Of a stretch of 64,000 nt of DNA, positions 54,211 to 62,922 are shown piece by piece. The stretch spans positions 3,038,001 through 3,102,000 of the forward strand of contig NZ_JAUSUZ010000001.1 of assembly GCF_030813715.1 (NCBI RefSeq). Reading direction: 5' to 3'. How positions within the stretch are numbered: position 1 is the first letter of the stretch; the number at the start of each line of letters is the position of its first letter. This stretch comes from Catenuloplanes indicus. Its GTDB lineage: Bacteria; Actinomycetota; Actinomycetes; Mycobacteriales; Micromonosporaceae. The translations under genes were made by a program, and so were the position numbers. The notes beneath the pieces were generated by a model, which saw nothing but the letters and a program-made list of their open reading frames with translations, did not search any database and was not told where the DNA came from.

Positions 54211-55359
54211 TCAGCAGCCGATCCGGGACGCGCCGAGCGCCACGTCGTCGTACCAGAGCGTGTCCGCGCCGTCGCCGTAGCTCTCCCAGCCGAGCCGGAA
54301 GTCGGTCGGCGCCGGCCGCCACGTCTTGACCAGCCACTGCCGGTCCACGTCCGGCGTCGGCACGCCGTCGACCCGCAGGCCGGCCACCTCCGCTCCGTCC
54401 ACCCAGGTGGTGAGCGTGCCGGCGGTGCCGTCGACCTCGAACTCGACGCACGTCCACACGTTCACCGGCAGCGGTCGGCTCAGCGCCACCCCGGCCGGGC
54501 TCTGCTCCGGCAGAGTCGCGTCGTCCGACTGCCGGTTCCACTGCAGCGCCGCGTTCTGGCCGCCCATCCGCAGGTCACCGCCGTCGTTCGGGTCGCGCAT
54601 GGCAAGGAACGTGACGTGCGCGGCCGGCAGCGGCGTGGTGTGCCGCACGTAGAAGCGCCCGAACCGCGCGCCGGGTGCCGCGGTGGTGCGCACGAACACG
54701 TGGTTGCAGTAGCCGGCCGCGCCGGTCACCTTGATCGACCGGCTGCCGCTGCGCGCCACGGACGTGTCCACCGTCGCCGTACCGGTGCCGGAGCAGTCCT
54801 GCGCCGTGACCGACCAGGCACCGGACGGCGTGCCGCCGGTCTGCGACTCGAAGTCGTCGCAGAGCACCGCGGTCCCGCAGCCGGCACCCGGCGTGGGTGA
54901 CGGGGTCGGCGAGGGCGACGGGGATGCCGGCGTCCCGGTCGGGGTGGGCACGGGGTCGCCGTTGCACGGCACCCCGTTGAGCGTGAACCCGGTCGGTGCC
55001 GCGTTGCCGGTGGAGAACGTGCCCTGCACCCCGAACTCCGCGGTGCCGGACGCCGGGATGCTGCCGTTCCAGCCCACGTTGACCGCGGTCACGGTCCGGC
55101 CGGACTGGGTGACCTGTGCGTTCCACGCGCTGGTGATCGTCGAGTCCCCCGGGTAGGTCCAGGTGACGCTCCAGCCGCTGACCGCGGCGGAGCCGGGCGA
55201 GACGCGGACGTTCGCGGTGAAACCGCCGGTCCACTGGTTCACGGCGTAGTCGACGCGGCAACCCTCGGCCGCACCGGCCGCGGGCGCGAGCGCCCAGCCG
55301 GCCACGACCGCGATCAGGGCCACGGTGAGGCCGGCGAGAAGATGACGTGCTGATGGCAA
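54211..55359 (-). CDS. Secreted CBM2 plus Cip1-like carbohydrate-active protein
   Basis: About 382 aa from TTG 55359 (GGAAGG nearby); ATG 55446/55449 are longer alternatives. Signal peptide, then a CBM2 cellulose-binding domain (CRVDYAVNQWTGGFTANVRV ... GWSVTWTYPG ... FTLNGVPC), linker PTPTGTPASPSPSPTPSP, and a C-terminal concanavalin-like domain (CDDFES ... LWYDDVALG) like Cip1/polysaccharide-lyase-type proteins. Acts on plant cell-wall material; the reaction is not certain. Confidence 0.85.
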   Translation of the reverse strand: MPSARHLLAGLTVALIAVVAGWALAPAAGAAEGCRVDYAVNQWTGGFTANVRVSPGSAAVSGWSVTWTYPGDSTITSAWNAQVTQSGRTVTAVNVGWNGSIPASGTAEFGVQGTFSTGNAAPTGFTLNGVPCNGDPVPTPTGTPASPSPSPTPSPTPGAGCGTAVLCDDFESQTGGTPSGAWSVTAQDCSGTGTATVDTSVARSGSRSIKVTGAAGYCNHVFVRTTAAPGARFGRFYVRHTTPLPAAHVTFLAMRDPNDGGDLRMGGQNAALQWNRQSDDATLPEQSPAGVALSRPLPVNVWTCVEFEVDGTAGTLTTWVDGAEVAGLRVDGVPTPDVDRQWLVKTWRPAPTDFRLGWESYGDGADTLWYDDVALGASRIGC

Positions 55360-55564
55360 GGAAGGTTCCTTCCTCGGGGCCCGCCGGGACACGGCGGGAC
55401 GGTCGGACGACGGCGGCTGCCCGGCTCCCCATCCATCGACGTTCATCATCGTATGTCGGGTCGTCCCCAGGGGCCAGACGGGCCCGCCTTCGCCCGTCGC
55501 CGTACGGCCGGCGTCGTCCGCGGGAAGACGCGCGCGGCCGCCGTACCCGGGAATGATCCGGGTC

Positions 55565-55774
55565 ATGGAGCCAAGAGCGCGCAGGACACCGCTGGTCACG
55601 CACGAGGCGACGTCGGTGAGCCGGCCCGGCGCCGACCTGGTGCTGCTGGCGCCGGGCGCGGCCGCGATCAACCCGGTGGTGGCGCCGGCCGTCTCCGGCG
55701 CGCTGCTGGGCCTGATGATCGCGCTGTCCGCGTTCGCACCGCGCGGGCGGATTGAGCGGACCGGTTCGCGGTGA
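55565..55774 (+). CDS. Small single-TM protein
   Basis: 69 aa from ATG 55565. One TM near 41-60 (PAVSGALLGLMIALSAFAP). Coding-like third positions. 10 bp before surE, same strand. Unknown function. Confidence 0.5.
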   Translation: MEPRARRTPLVTHEATSVSRPGADLVLLAPGAAAINPVVAPAVSGALLGLMIALSAFAPRGRIERTGSR

Positions 55775-55784
55775 CAATACGGCC

Positions 55785-56582
55785 ATGCGGGTTCTCATCA
55801 CGAACGACGACGGAATCGGCGCACCCGGGCTCCGGGTGCTGGCGGAGGCAGCGGTGAAGGCCGGTCACGAGGTGGTCGTGGCCGCGCCGCGCACGGAACA
55901 CAGCGGGTACGGCGCGGCGCTGATCGCCACGCCGGGCGACGACGGCCGGATCCAGGTCGATCCGCACACGTTCGACGGGCTGCCGGGCGTGCGCGCGTAC
56001 GGTGTGGCCGCCTCGCCCGCGTTCATCGTGGTCCTGGCGCTGCGCGACGCGTTCGGCACGCCACCGGACGTGGTGCTCTCCGGACCGAACCGGGGCGCGA
56101 ACGCCGGGCACGCGGTGCTGCACTCCGGCACGGTCGGCGCGGCGCTGACCGCGGCGGCCGGCGACCGCAGCGCGATCGCCGTCTCGCTGGACGTGGTCTC
56201 GCGGCTGATCGGCGGTGGCTCGCTGCAGGCGCTGAGCGGGATCGGCGACGGGGAGCGGCACTGGGCGACCGCGGCCACGGTGGCGGTGGACCTGCTCGGC
56301 ACGCTGACCGGGCTGCCGGCCGGATCCGTGCTGAACGTAAACGTGCCGGACGTCCCGGCCGAGGACCTCAAGGGGGTACGCCGGGCCGCGCCGGCCGGCT
56401 TCGGCCAGGTGTCGGTGGCGCTGGAGGAGTCCGGCGAGGGATACCTGCGCACCGGCATGCGGATCAGCCAGGAGCGGGCGGCGCCGGGGACGGATCTCGC
56501 GCTGCTGGCCGACGGCTACGCCACGGTCACGCCGCTCACGTCCGTCGACGACGACCGCTCGGTGGACCTGCCGCTGCCGTGA
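55785..56582 (+). CDS. surE: SurE-type 5'/3'-nucleotidase
   Basis: 265 aa. Metal-binding TNDDGIGAPG near 6-15 and SGPNRGANAG near 99-108. Removes phosphate from nucleoside monophosphates. The usual APDREQS loop reads APRTEHS. ATG 55785 with GACAAT 6 nt upstream suggests a leaderless transcript. Confidence 0.88.
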   Translation: MRVLITNDDGIGAPGLRVLAEAAVKAGHEVVVAAPRTEHSGYGAALIATPGDDGRIQVDPHTFDGLPGVRAYGVAASPAFIVVLALRDAFGTPPDVVLSGPNRGANAGHAVLHSGTVGAALTAAAGDRSAIAVSLDVVSRLIGGGSLQALSGIGDGERHWATAATVAVDLLGTLTGLPAGSVLNVNVPDVPAEDLKGVRRAAPAGFGQVSVALEESGEGYLRTGMRISQERAAPGTDLALLADGYATVTPLTSVDDDRSVDLPLP

Positions 56583-56681
56583 CCGGCGGCACCGTCACCC
56601 CACGCGCCGCAGCCACCGCCACGCCGCAGCCACCGCCGCGCCCGGCCACGCCATGACGTGACCGGCCGTGACGCGGCCCGC

Positions 56682-57656
56682 CTAACCGTGACCAGCTGCG
56701 ACGCGGCCGGTCGCGTGACCGCTCCCGTGAGCGGTGCCGTGACCGTTCTCGTGAGCCGCCGCCGTCCTCGGTGCCACGGGCCCGGCACGCGTGCCGGGTC
56801 CGGGCCGGCCGCCGCGACCGGCTACCGGCCCGCCGTCGAGGCGGTGGTGCGGCAGCACCGTACGCCACAGTGCGACCGCGAGCTCCGCCGCCGTCGGCCG
56901 ATCCACCGGACGCTTGCGCATGCCCCACCGGCACGCCTCCGCCACCGTGGCCGGCAGGCCGTCGACCAGCAGCACCGGCGTCGGCGCGAGCCCGTGCATC
57001 GGCCCGGCGAGCAGCGCGCCCGGCCGGGCCGCCGGATACGGCGAACGGCCGGTCAGCAGCGCGTAGAGCAGCACCCCGGCCGCGTAGACGTCGTCGGCCG
57101 GGGACGGCGGCGGGCCCAGCCGGGTGCGCCGCTCCCCCTCCGGCTCGATCAGCGCGGCCAGGCCGAAATCGACGATCTTGATGCCGCGCGCGGTGAGCAT
57201 CACGTTCGACGGGTTGAGGTCACGGTGCACCACGCCGCGCCGATGCGCGGCGGCGAGCACGTCGGTCACGGTGGCGGCGATCCGCACCGCCTCGCGCCAG
57301 GGCAGCGGGCCACCGGCCACCCGGCCGGCCAGCGAGACGCCGGTGAGCAGCTCCATCGCCACGTACGGCACGGTCCGGCCGTCGGCCAGCCCGGCGTCGC
57401 CGTAGTCGTAGACGCGTGGCACGCCGGGATGACGCAGCCGATCGGTGATCCGCGCCTCGCGGCGGGCGCTCTCGCGTACCCACGGGTCATCGGACGAGAG
57501 GACCTTGACCGCGGCCGGACGCCCGTGCACCGCGTCGATCGCGTGATAGACCGTGGACAGGCCGCCGCGGGCGACGGGACCGATCAGCACGTACCGGCGG
57601 GCGAGCGCGACGCCCATCGGAAGGTTCAGCCCGGCACCGGGCTGCGGGGAGGCCAC
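56682..57656 (-). CDS. Ser/Thr protein kinase with shortened activation segment
   Basis: 324 aa. P-loop GPVARGGLSTVYHA, Lys in AAVKVL, catalytic HRDLNPSN near 147 and DFG near 163. After DFG only about 25 residues lead to DDVYAAGVLLYALLTG, and the usual GTxxYxAPE is absent. C-terminal tail rich in Gly/His/Arg; no TM. STAS gene lies just upstream. Confidence 0.85.
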   Translation of the reverse strand: MASPQPGAGLNLPMGVALARRYVLIGPVARGGLSTVYHAIDAVHGRPAAVKVLSSDDPWVRESARREARITDRLRHPGVPRVYDYGDAGLADGRTVPYVAMELLTGVSLAGRVAGGPLPWREAVRIAATVTDVLAAAHRRGVVHRDLNPSNVMLTARGIKIVDFGLAALIEPEGERRTRLGPPPSPADDVYAAGVLLYALLTGRSPYPAARPGALLAGPMHGLAPTPVLLVDGLPATVAEACRWGMRKRPVDRPTAAELAVALWRTVLPHHRLDGGPVAGRGGRPGPGTRAGPVAPRTAAAHENGHGTAHGSGHATGRVAAGHG

Positions 57657-57700
57657 GCATGGACTCTTCCGCAGCCGCTCGTGCCGGGCAAGAGGGACTT

Positions 57701-58060
57701 TCAGGCCCCGGCGGGAGCCTCCGGCGCCGCGTCGGCGAAGTAGGGCTCCGGGGCGCCGAACAGGCCGAGCAGGCCGGTCACCCAGAGCTGCCGGTGGACG
57801 AACCGGCTGGGTTGCGTGACGGCCAATTTGCAGCCGGTCACCTCAGCAGCCTGGAAACCCGAGACGAGCGCGCTGATGCCGACCGAGTCGATGAAACTGA
57901 CCAGCCGCATGTTCAGCTCGATGCGGGACGGGCGTCCCTTCGTCAGCACCGCGGAGACCGCTTCGCGGATCTCATGTGCCGTGTCAACATCGATTTCTCC
58001 GCGCGGAGCGATCTCGACGACATCATTGGGGAGCATGGTCGTGACGATCGACAGGCTCAC
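57701..58060 (-). CDS. STAS-domain anti-sigma factor antagonist
   Basis: 119 aa from GTG 58060, GGAGGTG 5 nt upstream. Phosphorylation motif SFIDSVGISALVSG with the Ser in DSVG near 62. Would bind an anti-sigma kinase and release a sigma factor when dephosphorylated. No such kinase or sigma gene nearby; the kinase downstream on the same strand might phosphorylate it. Confidence 0.88.
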   Translation of the reverse strand: MSLSIVTTMLPNDVVEIAPRGEIDVDTAHEIREAVSAVLTKGRPSRIELNMRLVSFIDSVGISALVSGFQAAEVTGCKLAVTQPSRFVHRQLWVTGLLGLFGAPEPYFADAAPEAPAGA

Positions 58061-58736
58061 GCGAGCACCTCCACCCAACACCCGATCTGACAGGGGTTCT
58101 TCAGTACGCGGGCCGCGACTGAGCGTATTCCGCCGCGAACCCCAGTCGCTAGTCCTGCAGCGCATGGCATTTTCACCGGGTCTGCTGCTCAAACCCCGCG
58201 CCAAATCAGGAAAAACGCCCATTCTGCCTTCAAAGCATCTTATCCCTGCGGACCTGGCCCCGTCCGGGCCCACAACCCGCACCACCTTAGCGACAGCGAA
58301 CCAACTCCGCCTGTGCGGAACCTGAGCGGCCGGTCGAAAGAGGGTTTCCAGCGTGACGGACGGTGACAGAGGTTAGCAAGAGGCAGGCGGTGCCCACCGC
58401 CCCATTTCGCGGGCGACGCGAATAATCCTCACGCGATCGGCGGTCACCCGTTCGGGTCACGGACCCGCCGCGGGGGCACCCGATCGGGGCGCTCCCCACG
58501 CGGCGGCCTCCGGCGGCCTAGGGTGCGGCGACCGGAACCGACCACCAACGTATCCACCCGCATCCCGGCCGCCCACAGAGACCTGGGCATACGTGACGGG
58601 GCACACCGGTGGGCCGAATCGGCGCGTACGGGTTTGCCCGCCCCGATCCGGGGGCACCTCAACCCGAGTCGCAGATGTGTTGCACGGACGCCGCTTTCTC
58701 TGGTGGCCGGCACGGACCTGGAGGAGGTAGAGCTTC
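58061..58736. other. Intergenic region, no gene seen
   Basis: About 675 bp. Contains the divergent promoters of the STAS gene and the small membrane gene and some short GC palindromes (ACCCG-TT-CGGGT near 58447). No convincing frame. Confidence 0.6.
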
Positions 58737-59141
58737 ATGGGAACCAACCTGCTTCACCGCAAGACCAAGACCGAGAGGGCGACCCAGCAGGCCTGGGACT
58801 ACCTCAAGCACACGATGGAGTCGGCCGGTGACCTGGCCGGCAGCACCAAGAGCACGGTCAGCACCTCGGTGAGCTCCGCGGCCGGCACGCTGGGCGCGGT
58901 CACCAGCGAGGCGAAGTACCGCGCCCAGGGCGCGCTGGACGCGCTCGCCGGTCGTCGTCCGGCGCTGCCCTGGACGCTGATCGCGGGCGCGGCCGTGCTC
59001 GGCGTGGTGGCCGGTTTCGCGGTGAGTGTCGCCGCGCGCCGGTCGCTGGCGGAGCGCCCGGCCGAGGACGAGATCGACGACGCCGACGAGGTCGTCGCGA
59101 TCTACACCGGCGACCGCACCCCGGTCGGTCTGAACGACTGA
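58737..59141 (+). CDS. Small membrane protein with amphipathic helix region
   Basis: 134 aa, GGAGGAGG upstream. N-terminal helical region KTERATQQAWDYLKHTMESAGDLAGSTKSTVSTSVSS (apolipoprotein- or YtxH-like), TM about 81-101 (LIAGAAVLGVVAGFAVSVAA), acidic tail. Might be a stress or envelope protein; function unknown. Confidence 0.8.
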   Translation: MGTNLLHRKTKTERATQQAWDYLKHTMESAGDLAGSTKSTVSTSVSSAAGTLGAVTSEAKYRAQGALDALAGRRPALPWTLIAGAAVLGVVAGFAVSVAARRSLAERPAEDEIDDADEVVAIYTGDRTPVGLND

Positions 59142-59149
59142 ACGACGCG

Positions 59150-59183
59150 CTCGGGGTGCCCCGCCGCGGCGGGGCACCCCGAG
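59150..59183. terminator. 34-bp perfect palindrome
   Basis: 17-bp arms starting CTCGGGGTGCCCC, between the small membrane gene and the convergent carrier-protein gene; a bidirectional terminator. Confidence 0.85.
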
Positions 59184-59189
59184 TCGTGC

Positions 59190-59417
59190 TCACGAACGGC
59201 GCAGCACCGACTCCCAGCCCGCTACGGTCGGGTTCTCCGCCAGGTCCAGGAAGTCGGCGTGATAGCCGTCCCGCCGCCACTTCTCCACCAGCGTCATGAT
59301 CCGGATCGAGTCCAGGCCGCGGTCCAGCAGGTTCTCGTCGTCGGTCAGGTCGTCCGGGCTCTCGCCGAGCGACTCGGCCACGTCCGCCCGGATCAGCTCC
59401 CGGCTCGGCACGCCCAT
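59190..59417 (-). CDS. Stand-alone acyl/aryl carrier protein
   Basis: 75 aa from ATG 59417 (TGATG overlap with the monooxygenase stop; GTG 59420 is an alternative). Phosphopantetheine site DRGLDSIRIMTLVEKWRRDG near 33-52, with Ser in DSI. The style matches the aryl carrier domains of isochorismatase or free carriers in siderophore pathways. It would receive a thioester-bound acyl or aryl group. No synthetase is visible. Confidence 0.85.
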   Translation of the reverse strand: MGVPSRELIRADVAESLGESPDDLTDDENLLDRGLDSIRIMTLVEKWRRDGYHADFLDLAENPTVAGWESVLRRS

Positions 59418-60742
59418 CACGCGCCCCGGACCAGCGCCAGCGGCTTGGCCGCGCCGATGCGCGGCGTGGCCGCCACCGCGCGCACGATCTCGCCGGACCG
59501 GACCGCCACGTTGGACAGCAGCGTGGCCGTGATGCCGTGCGCATGCTCGGTGCCGCCCTGCAGATAGATGCCGGCCCGGACCCCGCCCTCGGTCACCACC
59601 CGGTAGTCGCGGTCCACCTGGATCAGCCCCTCACCGGTACGGCGGGCGAGCGGCCCGGCCGTGCCGAGCAGCTTCACCGCGTCCACCGGGCGGTAGCCGG
59701 TCGCGTAGATCAGCACGTCCGCGTCCAGCGTCTGCCGCTCGCCGGTCGGCATCGACTCGACCGTGACCGTGACGCCGTCCTCGCGCGGCACCACGTCCGC
59801 GACCCGGGACGCGTTCAGCATGCGCAGCCGCTCCCGGCCGAGCACCTTCTCCCGGTAGACGCGCCGGTACAAGTCGTCGATCAGGTCGATGTCGACCACG
59901 GAGTAGTTCGTGTTCCGGTGGTAGTCGAAGAGCATGCGCTTCACGTCCGCCGGCGCGCGGTAGTACAGGTCCACCGCCTCCGGGTCGAAGATCCGGTTGG
60001 CGAACGAGCTGTCGTCGGCCGGGCTGTAGCCGTACCGGTAGAAGACCGAGCAGACCTCCGCGGACGGGTAGCGCTCGTGCAGGTGGCCGACCACCTCGGC
60101 CGCGCTCTGCCCGGCGCCCACCACCACGAACCGGCGCGGTTCCGCGGCCGGCAGCTCGGCCAGCCGGGACAGCAGGTCCAGGTTGTGCCAGACGCGCGCG
60201 GAGAGCACCGCCTCCGGCGGCAGGCTCAGCTCCAGGCCGAGCGCGATCACCACGTTGCGGGCACGGCGCACGCCGTCGCGCGCCACCACGTCGAAGCAGA
60301 CCACCTCGCCGGCCTCGTCGTGCACCGGCAGCACGTCGGTGACCTCCGCGTCGTACGCGACCAGGTGGCTCATCCGCTCCGCGGCCCAGGACAGGTAGTC
60401 GTGGAACTCGACGCGCAACGGGAACAGCGTCTTGTGGTTGACGAAGTCGGCCAGCCGGCCGCGCTGGTGCAGGTAGGACACGAAGCTGAAGTCGCTGGCC
60501 GGGTTGCGCAGCGTGACCAGGTCCTTGAGGAACGAGACCTGCATGGTGGCGTCCTCGAACAGCATGCCGCGGTGCCAGCCGAACGCGCTCTGCCGTTCCA
60601 GGAACACCGCGCGCAGTGCCTCGCCGGCCGGCACGCCGTCGTTGTGCTCCTGAACCGCGACGGCGAGCGCCAGGTTCGACGGGCCAAATCCGATCCCGAC
60701 CAGGTCGTAGACCGGTACTTCCGGTTCCCTCGCGACGCTCAC
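59417..60742 (-). CDS. L-lysine/L-ornithine N-monooxygenase
   Basis: 441 aa from GTG 60742. FAD site GIGFGPSNLALA near 15-26, NADPH site GAGQSAAEV near 209, and ATGYRP near 350. Hydroxylates the side-chain amine of Lys or Ornithine, first step toward a hydroxamate siderophore (MbtG/IucD/PvdA family). Strong iron boxes upstream. Coupled to the carrier gene. Confidence 0.92.
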   Translation of the reverse strand: MSVAREPEVPVYDLVGIGFGPSNLALAVAVQEHNDGVPAGEALRAVFLERQSAFGWHRGMLFEDATMQVSFLKDLVTLRNPASDFSFVSYLHQRGRLADFVNHKTLFPLRVEFHDYLSWAAERMSHLVAYDAEVTDVLPVHDEAGEVVCFDVVARDGVRRARNVVIALGLELSLPPEAVLSARVWHNLDLLSRLAELPAAEPRRFVVVGAGQSAAEVVGHLHERYPSAEVCSVFYRYGYSPADDSSFANRIFDPEAVDLYYRAPADVKRMLFDYHRNTNYSVVDIDLIDDLYRRVYREKVLGRERLRMLNASRVADVVPREDGVTVTVESMPTGERQTLDADVLIYATGYRPVDAVKLLGTAGPLARRTGEGLIQVDRDYRVVTEGGVRAGIYLQGGTEHAHGITATLLSNVAVRSGEIVRAVAATPRIGAAKPLALVRGA

Positions 60743-60800
60743 AGGCGAAAGCCCTTCTCTGGTACGGCCGGGACACCACGGTGAGTACACGATCCCGCTC

Positions 60801-60841
60801 GTTAGGTTAGGTTAGGTTAGGTTAGGTTAGGCTAACCTAAC
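60801..60841. promoter_or_regulatory. Iron box with GTTAG tandem repeats
   Basis: 60822-60840 is TTAGGTTAGGCTAACCTAA, identical to the consensus of the DtxR/IdeR/DmdR1 box. Six GTTAG units (60801-60830) extend the left half-site, offering several overlapping binding registers. 59-81 bp before the monooxygenase start. Confidence 0.88.
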
Positions 60842-60878
60842 GAAACATCATGGTAAAGGCCGTCGATGTGACCTATAT

Positions 60879-61469
60879 CTACATAAATATGGCGGGCCGC
60901 TCGTGGCGCAGGATCGCGGCCCGCTTGTGCCCGAGGTCGCGCACGCCCCACAGCGCGAAGCCGGCCCCGGCGAACATCCGCCGCGCCATCGCGTGCCGCT
61001 CGTCCGGGTCCGCGACCACCACCGCGCACCGCGGATCCGCCGCGAACAGCCCGTCCACGACCGCGCGCACCATCGCCCGGCCCAGCCCGCGCCCGGTGGA
61101 CGACAGCTCGCCGAGCGCCAGGTGGATGCCCAGGTCGTGGGCGTCCGCGTCGTACTGCAGGCCGACCACGTCGCGCGCCACCCGGTAGATCTCCACATAG
61201 GCCAGCGGCGCACCCCGGTGCGACACCAGGTACGGCCGGGAGTAGTCGCCATCGCGCTGGCCGTCGATCGCGGCCCGCCACCGCGCGACCGGCCAGGCCT
61301 GCTCCCAGAACAGCTCCACGTGCGGCTCGGCCATCCACCGCGCGACCAGCGCGACGTCGTCGTCCGTGACGACCGGACGCAGCGACCATGGCGCGGACAA
61401 CAGCGGCGCGGGCGGCGCCCCGGCAGCCACCACCGCCTCCGCCAGACCCTCGGTGACCTCGCGACTCAT
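60879..61469 (-). CDS. Siderophore-type N-acyltransferase (GNAT, MbtK/IucB-like)
   Basis: 196 aa from ATG 61469 (GAGGGG upstream); ATG 61514 also possible. RPVVTDDDVALVARWMAEPHVELFWEQAW is the typical entry of MbtK/IucB acyltransferases, and LSSTGRGLGRAMVRAVVDG is the acyl-CoA site. Acylates the hydroxylated amine. Own iron box upstream. Confidence 0.9.
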   Translation of the reverse strand: MSREVTEGLAEAVVAAGAPPAPLLSAPWSLRPVVTDDDVALVARWMAEPHVELFWEQAWPVARWRAAIDGQRDGDYSRPYLVSHRGAPLAYVEIYRVARDVVGLQYDADAHDLGIHLALGELSSTGRGLGRAMVRAVVDGLFAADPRCAVVVADPDERHAMARRMFAGAGFALWGVRDLGHKRAAILRHERPAIFM

Positions 61470-61539
61470 CCGCCGGACCCCTCTCGCTCCACTCCGGAAG
61501 GCGGCCACACGCATCGATCGCCCTCACGCTCGGGTGAGC

Positions 61540-61558
61540 TTAGGCGACCCTAACCTAA
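61540..61558 (-). promoter_or_regulatory. Iron box 2
   Basis: TTAGGCGACCCTAACCTAA matches 15 of 19 consensus positions, 26-44 bp upstream of 61514. Confidence 0.75.
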
Positions 61559-61612
61559 GGGCGCGAGGGGTGACGTGGCAAGCGGCGGCTTTTGATCATG
61601 GTTTCCGATCAC

Positions 61613-61618
61613 TACTGT
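61613..61618 (+). promoter_or_regulatory. -10 box (TACTGT), leaderless
   Basis: Ends 7 nt before ATG 61626. Confidence 0.5.
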
Positions 61619-61625
61619 GTGGACC

Positions 61626-61892
61626 ATGGCGACCCGGCAGTCCCCCGAGGAGATCGTCGCGACCCGTCAGGTGTCGGCCGGAGCGGTGCTGGAGGGGCGC
61701 GCGGACCTGCGCTTCTACCACTACCGGCACCTGGCCGTGCTGTCCGACGGCACGGTCGAGCCGGAGCGGCTGGCCCGGCTGATCGCCGCGGTCGAGCACC
61801 TCGACGCGTACGGCTGGGAGCTGGTCACGCTCTCCCCGTCGACCGACGCCCGGAGGTTGATCGCGATCCTCCGTCGCCGTTCGTTAGGCTAG
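61626..61892 (+). CDS. Small DUF4177-like protein
   Basis: 88 aa. C-terminal half HLDAYGWELVTLSPSTDARRLIAILRRR recalls DUF4177. Leaderless. Its stop codon lies within iron box 3. Function unknown. Confidence 0.6.
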   Translation: MATRQSPEEIVATRQVSAGAVLEGRADLRFYHYRHLAVLSDGTVEPERLARLIAAVEHLDAYGWELVTLSPSTDARRLIAILRRRSLG

Positions 61893-61897
61893 CCTCA
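61879..61897 (+). promoter_or_regulatory. Iron box 3
   Basis: GTTCGTTAGGCTAGCCTCA matches 14 of 19 consensus positions, 30 bp before the ABC ATPase start. Confidence 0.7.
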
Positions 61898-61926
61898 CCT
61901 GAGTTCGTGTTCCGGGAGGCTGAATC

Positions 61927-62733
61927 GTGACCAGACTGCGTGCCGAAGGGCTGACGCTGGCGTACGACGCGCGCACGGTCGCCACCGGCCTGAGCGTGGA
62001 GATCCCGGACAACTCGTTCACCGTGATCGTCGGCCCGAACGCATGCGGCAAGTCCACGCTGCTCCGCGCGCTCTCCCGGATGCTCAAGCCGCGCGCCGGA
62101 TCGGTGCTGCTGGACGGCAAGGGCATCGGTTCGTACCCGGCCAAGGAGGTCGCCCGCCGCCTCGGCCTGCTCCCGCAGACCTCGATCGCCCCCGACGGCA
62201 TCACGGTCGCCGACCTGGTCGGCCGCGGCCGGTTCCCGCACCAGCGCCTGCTTCGCCAGTGGTCCCGCGAGGACGAGCGGGTGGTCGCCGAGGCGATGGC
62301 CGCGACCGGCGTCTCCGAGTTGTCCGGCCGCGTGGTCGACGAACTATCCGGCGGCCAGCGGCAGCGCGTGTGGCTGGCGATGGCGCTGGCCCAGCAGACC
62401 GACATCCTGCTGCTGGACGAACCGACCACGTTCCTCGACATCACACACCAGATCGAGGTCCTCGACCTCTGCGCCGACCTTCAAGAGACCGGCCGCACCC
62501 TGGTCGCCGTACTGCACGACCTCAACCAGGCCTGCCGCTACGCCACCCACCTGATCGCCATGCGCGACGGCGCGATCGTCGCCCAGGGCGCCCCCGCCGA
62601 CATCATCACCGCCGACCTGGTCCACACCGTCTTCGACCTCCAGTGCCGCGTCGTCCCGGACCCCGAATCCGGCACCCCCCTGGTGGTGCCCGCCGCCCGC
62701 CGCCGCCCCGCCCCCGTGCAGATCGCCGCCTGA
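61927..62733 (+). CDS. Ferric-siderophore ABC transporter ATP-binding protein (FecE/FepC type)
   Basis: 268 aa. Walker A GPNACGKSTLLRAL near 38, signature LSGGQRQRVWLAMALAQQTD near 139, Walker B ILLLDEPTTFLD. GTG start with GGGAGG upstream. Powers import of iron-loaded siderophores; no permease or binding-protein gene adjacent. Confidence 0.93.
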   Translation: MTRLRAEGLTLAYDARTVATGLSVEIPDNSFTVIVGPNACGKSTLLRALSRMLKPRAGSVLLDGKGIGSYPAKEVARRLGLLPQTSIAPDGITVADLVGRGRFPHQRLLRQWSREDERVVAEAMAATGVSELSGRVVDELSGGQRQRVWLAMALAQQTDILLLDEPTTFLDITHQIEVLDLCADLQETGRTLVAVLHDLNQACRYATHLIAMRDGAIVAQGAPADIITADLVHTVFDLQCRVVPDPESGTPLVVPAARRRPAPVQIAA

Positions 62734-62881
62734 CCCACCGGCCCCGATCCGCTCAGCCCCGACGCCGGAACCCGGATCCGGAAACCGCAACGCCTTCGGA
62801 ACCGCCGCGCGCTCGGGAACCGCAACACACCGTAACCGCGGCATATCTCGCCCGGCGGGTGCCGCCGGGTGGGGTGGCGTG

Positions 62882-62910
62882 CCCGATGCCTCCCGGCGGG
62901 AGGCATCGGG
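62882..62910. terminator. 13-bp hairpin CCCGATGCCTCCC / GGGAGGCATCGGG
   Basis: Perfect stem with a 3-nt loop, between the convergent ABC ATPase and MFS genes. Confidence 0.75.
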
Positions 62911-62922
62911 GCGGCGTGAAGG

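Noticed and set aside
60801-60830. Telomere-like TTAGG repeats suggesting a replicon end
   Set aside because: Only six units, they merge into a perfect iron box and lie between two iron-metabolism genes; actinomycete telomeres are long palindromes with covalently bound protein.
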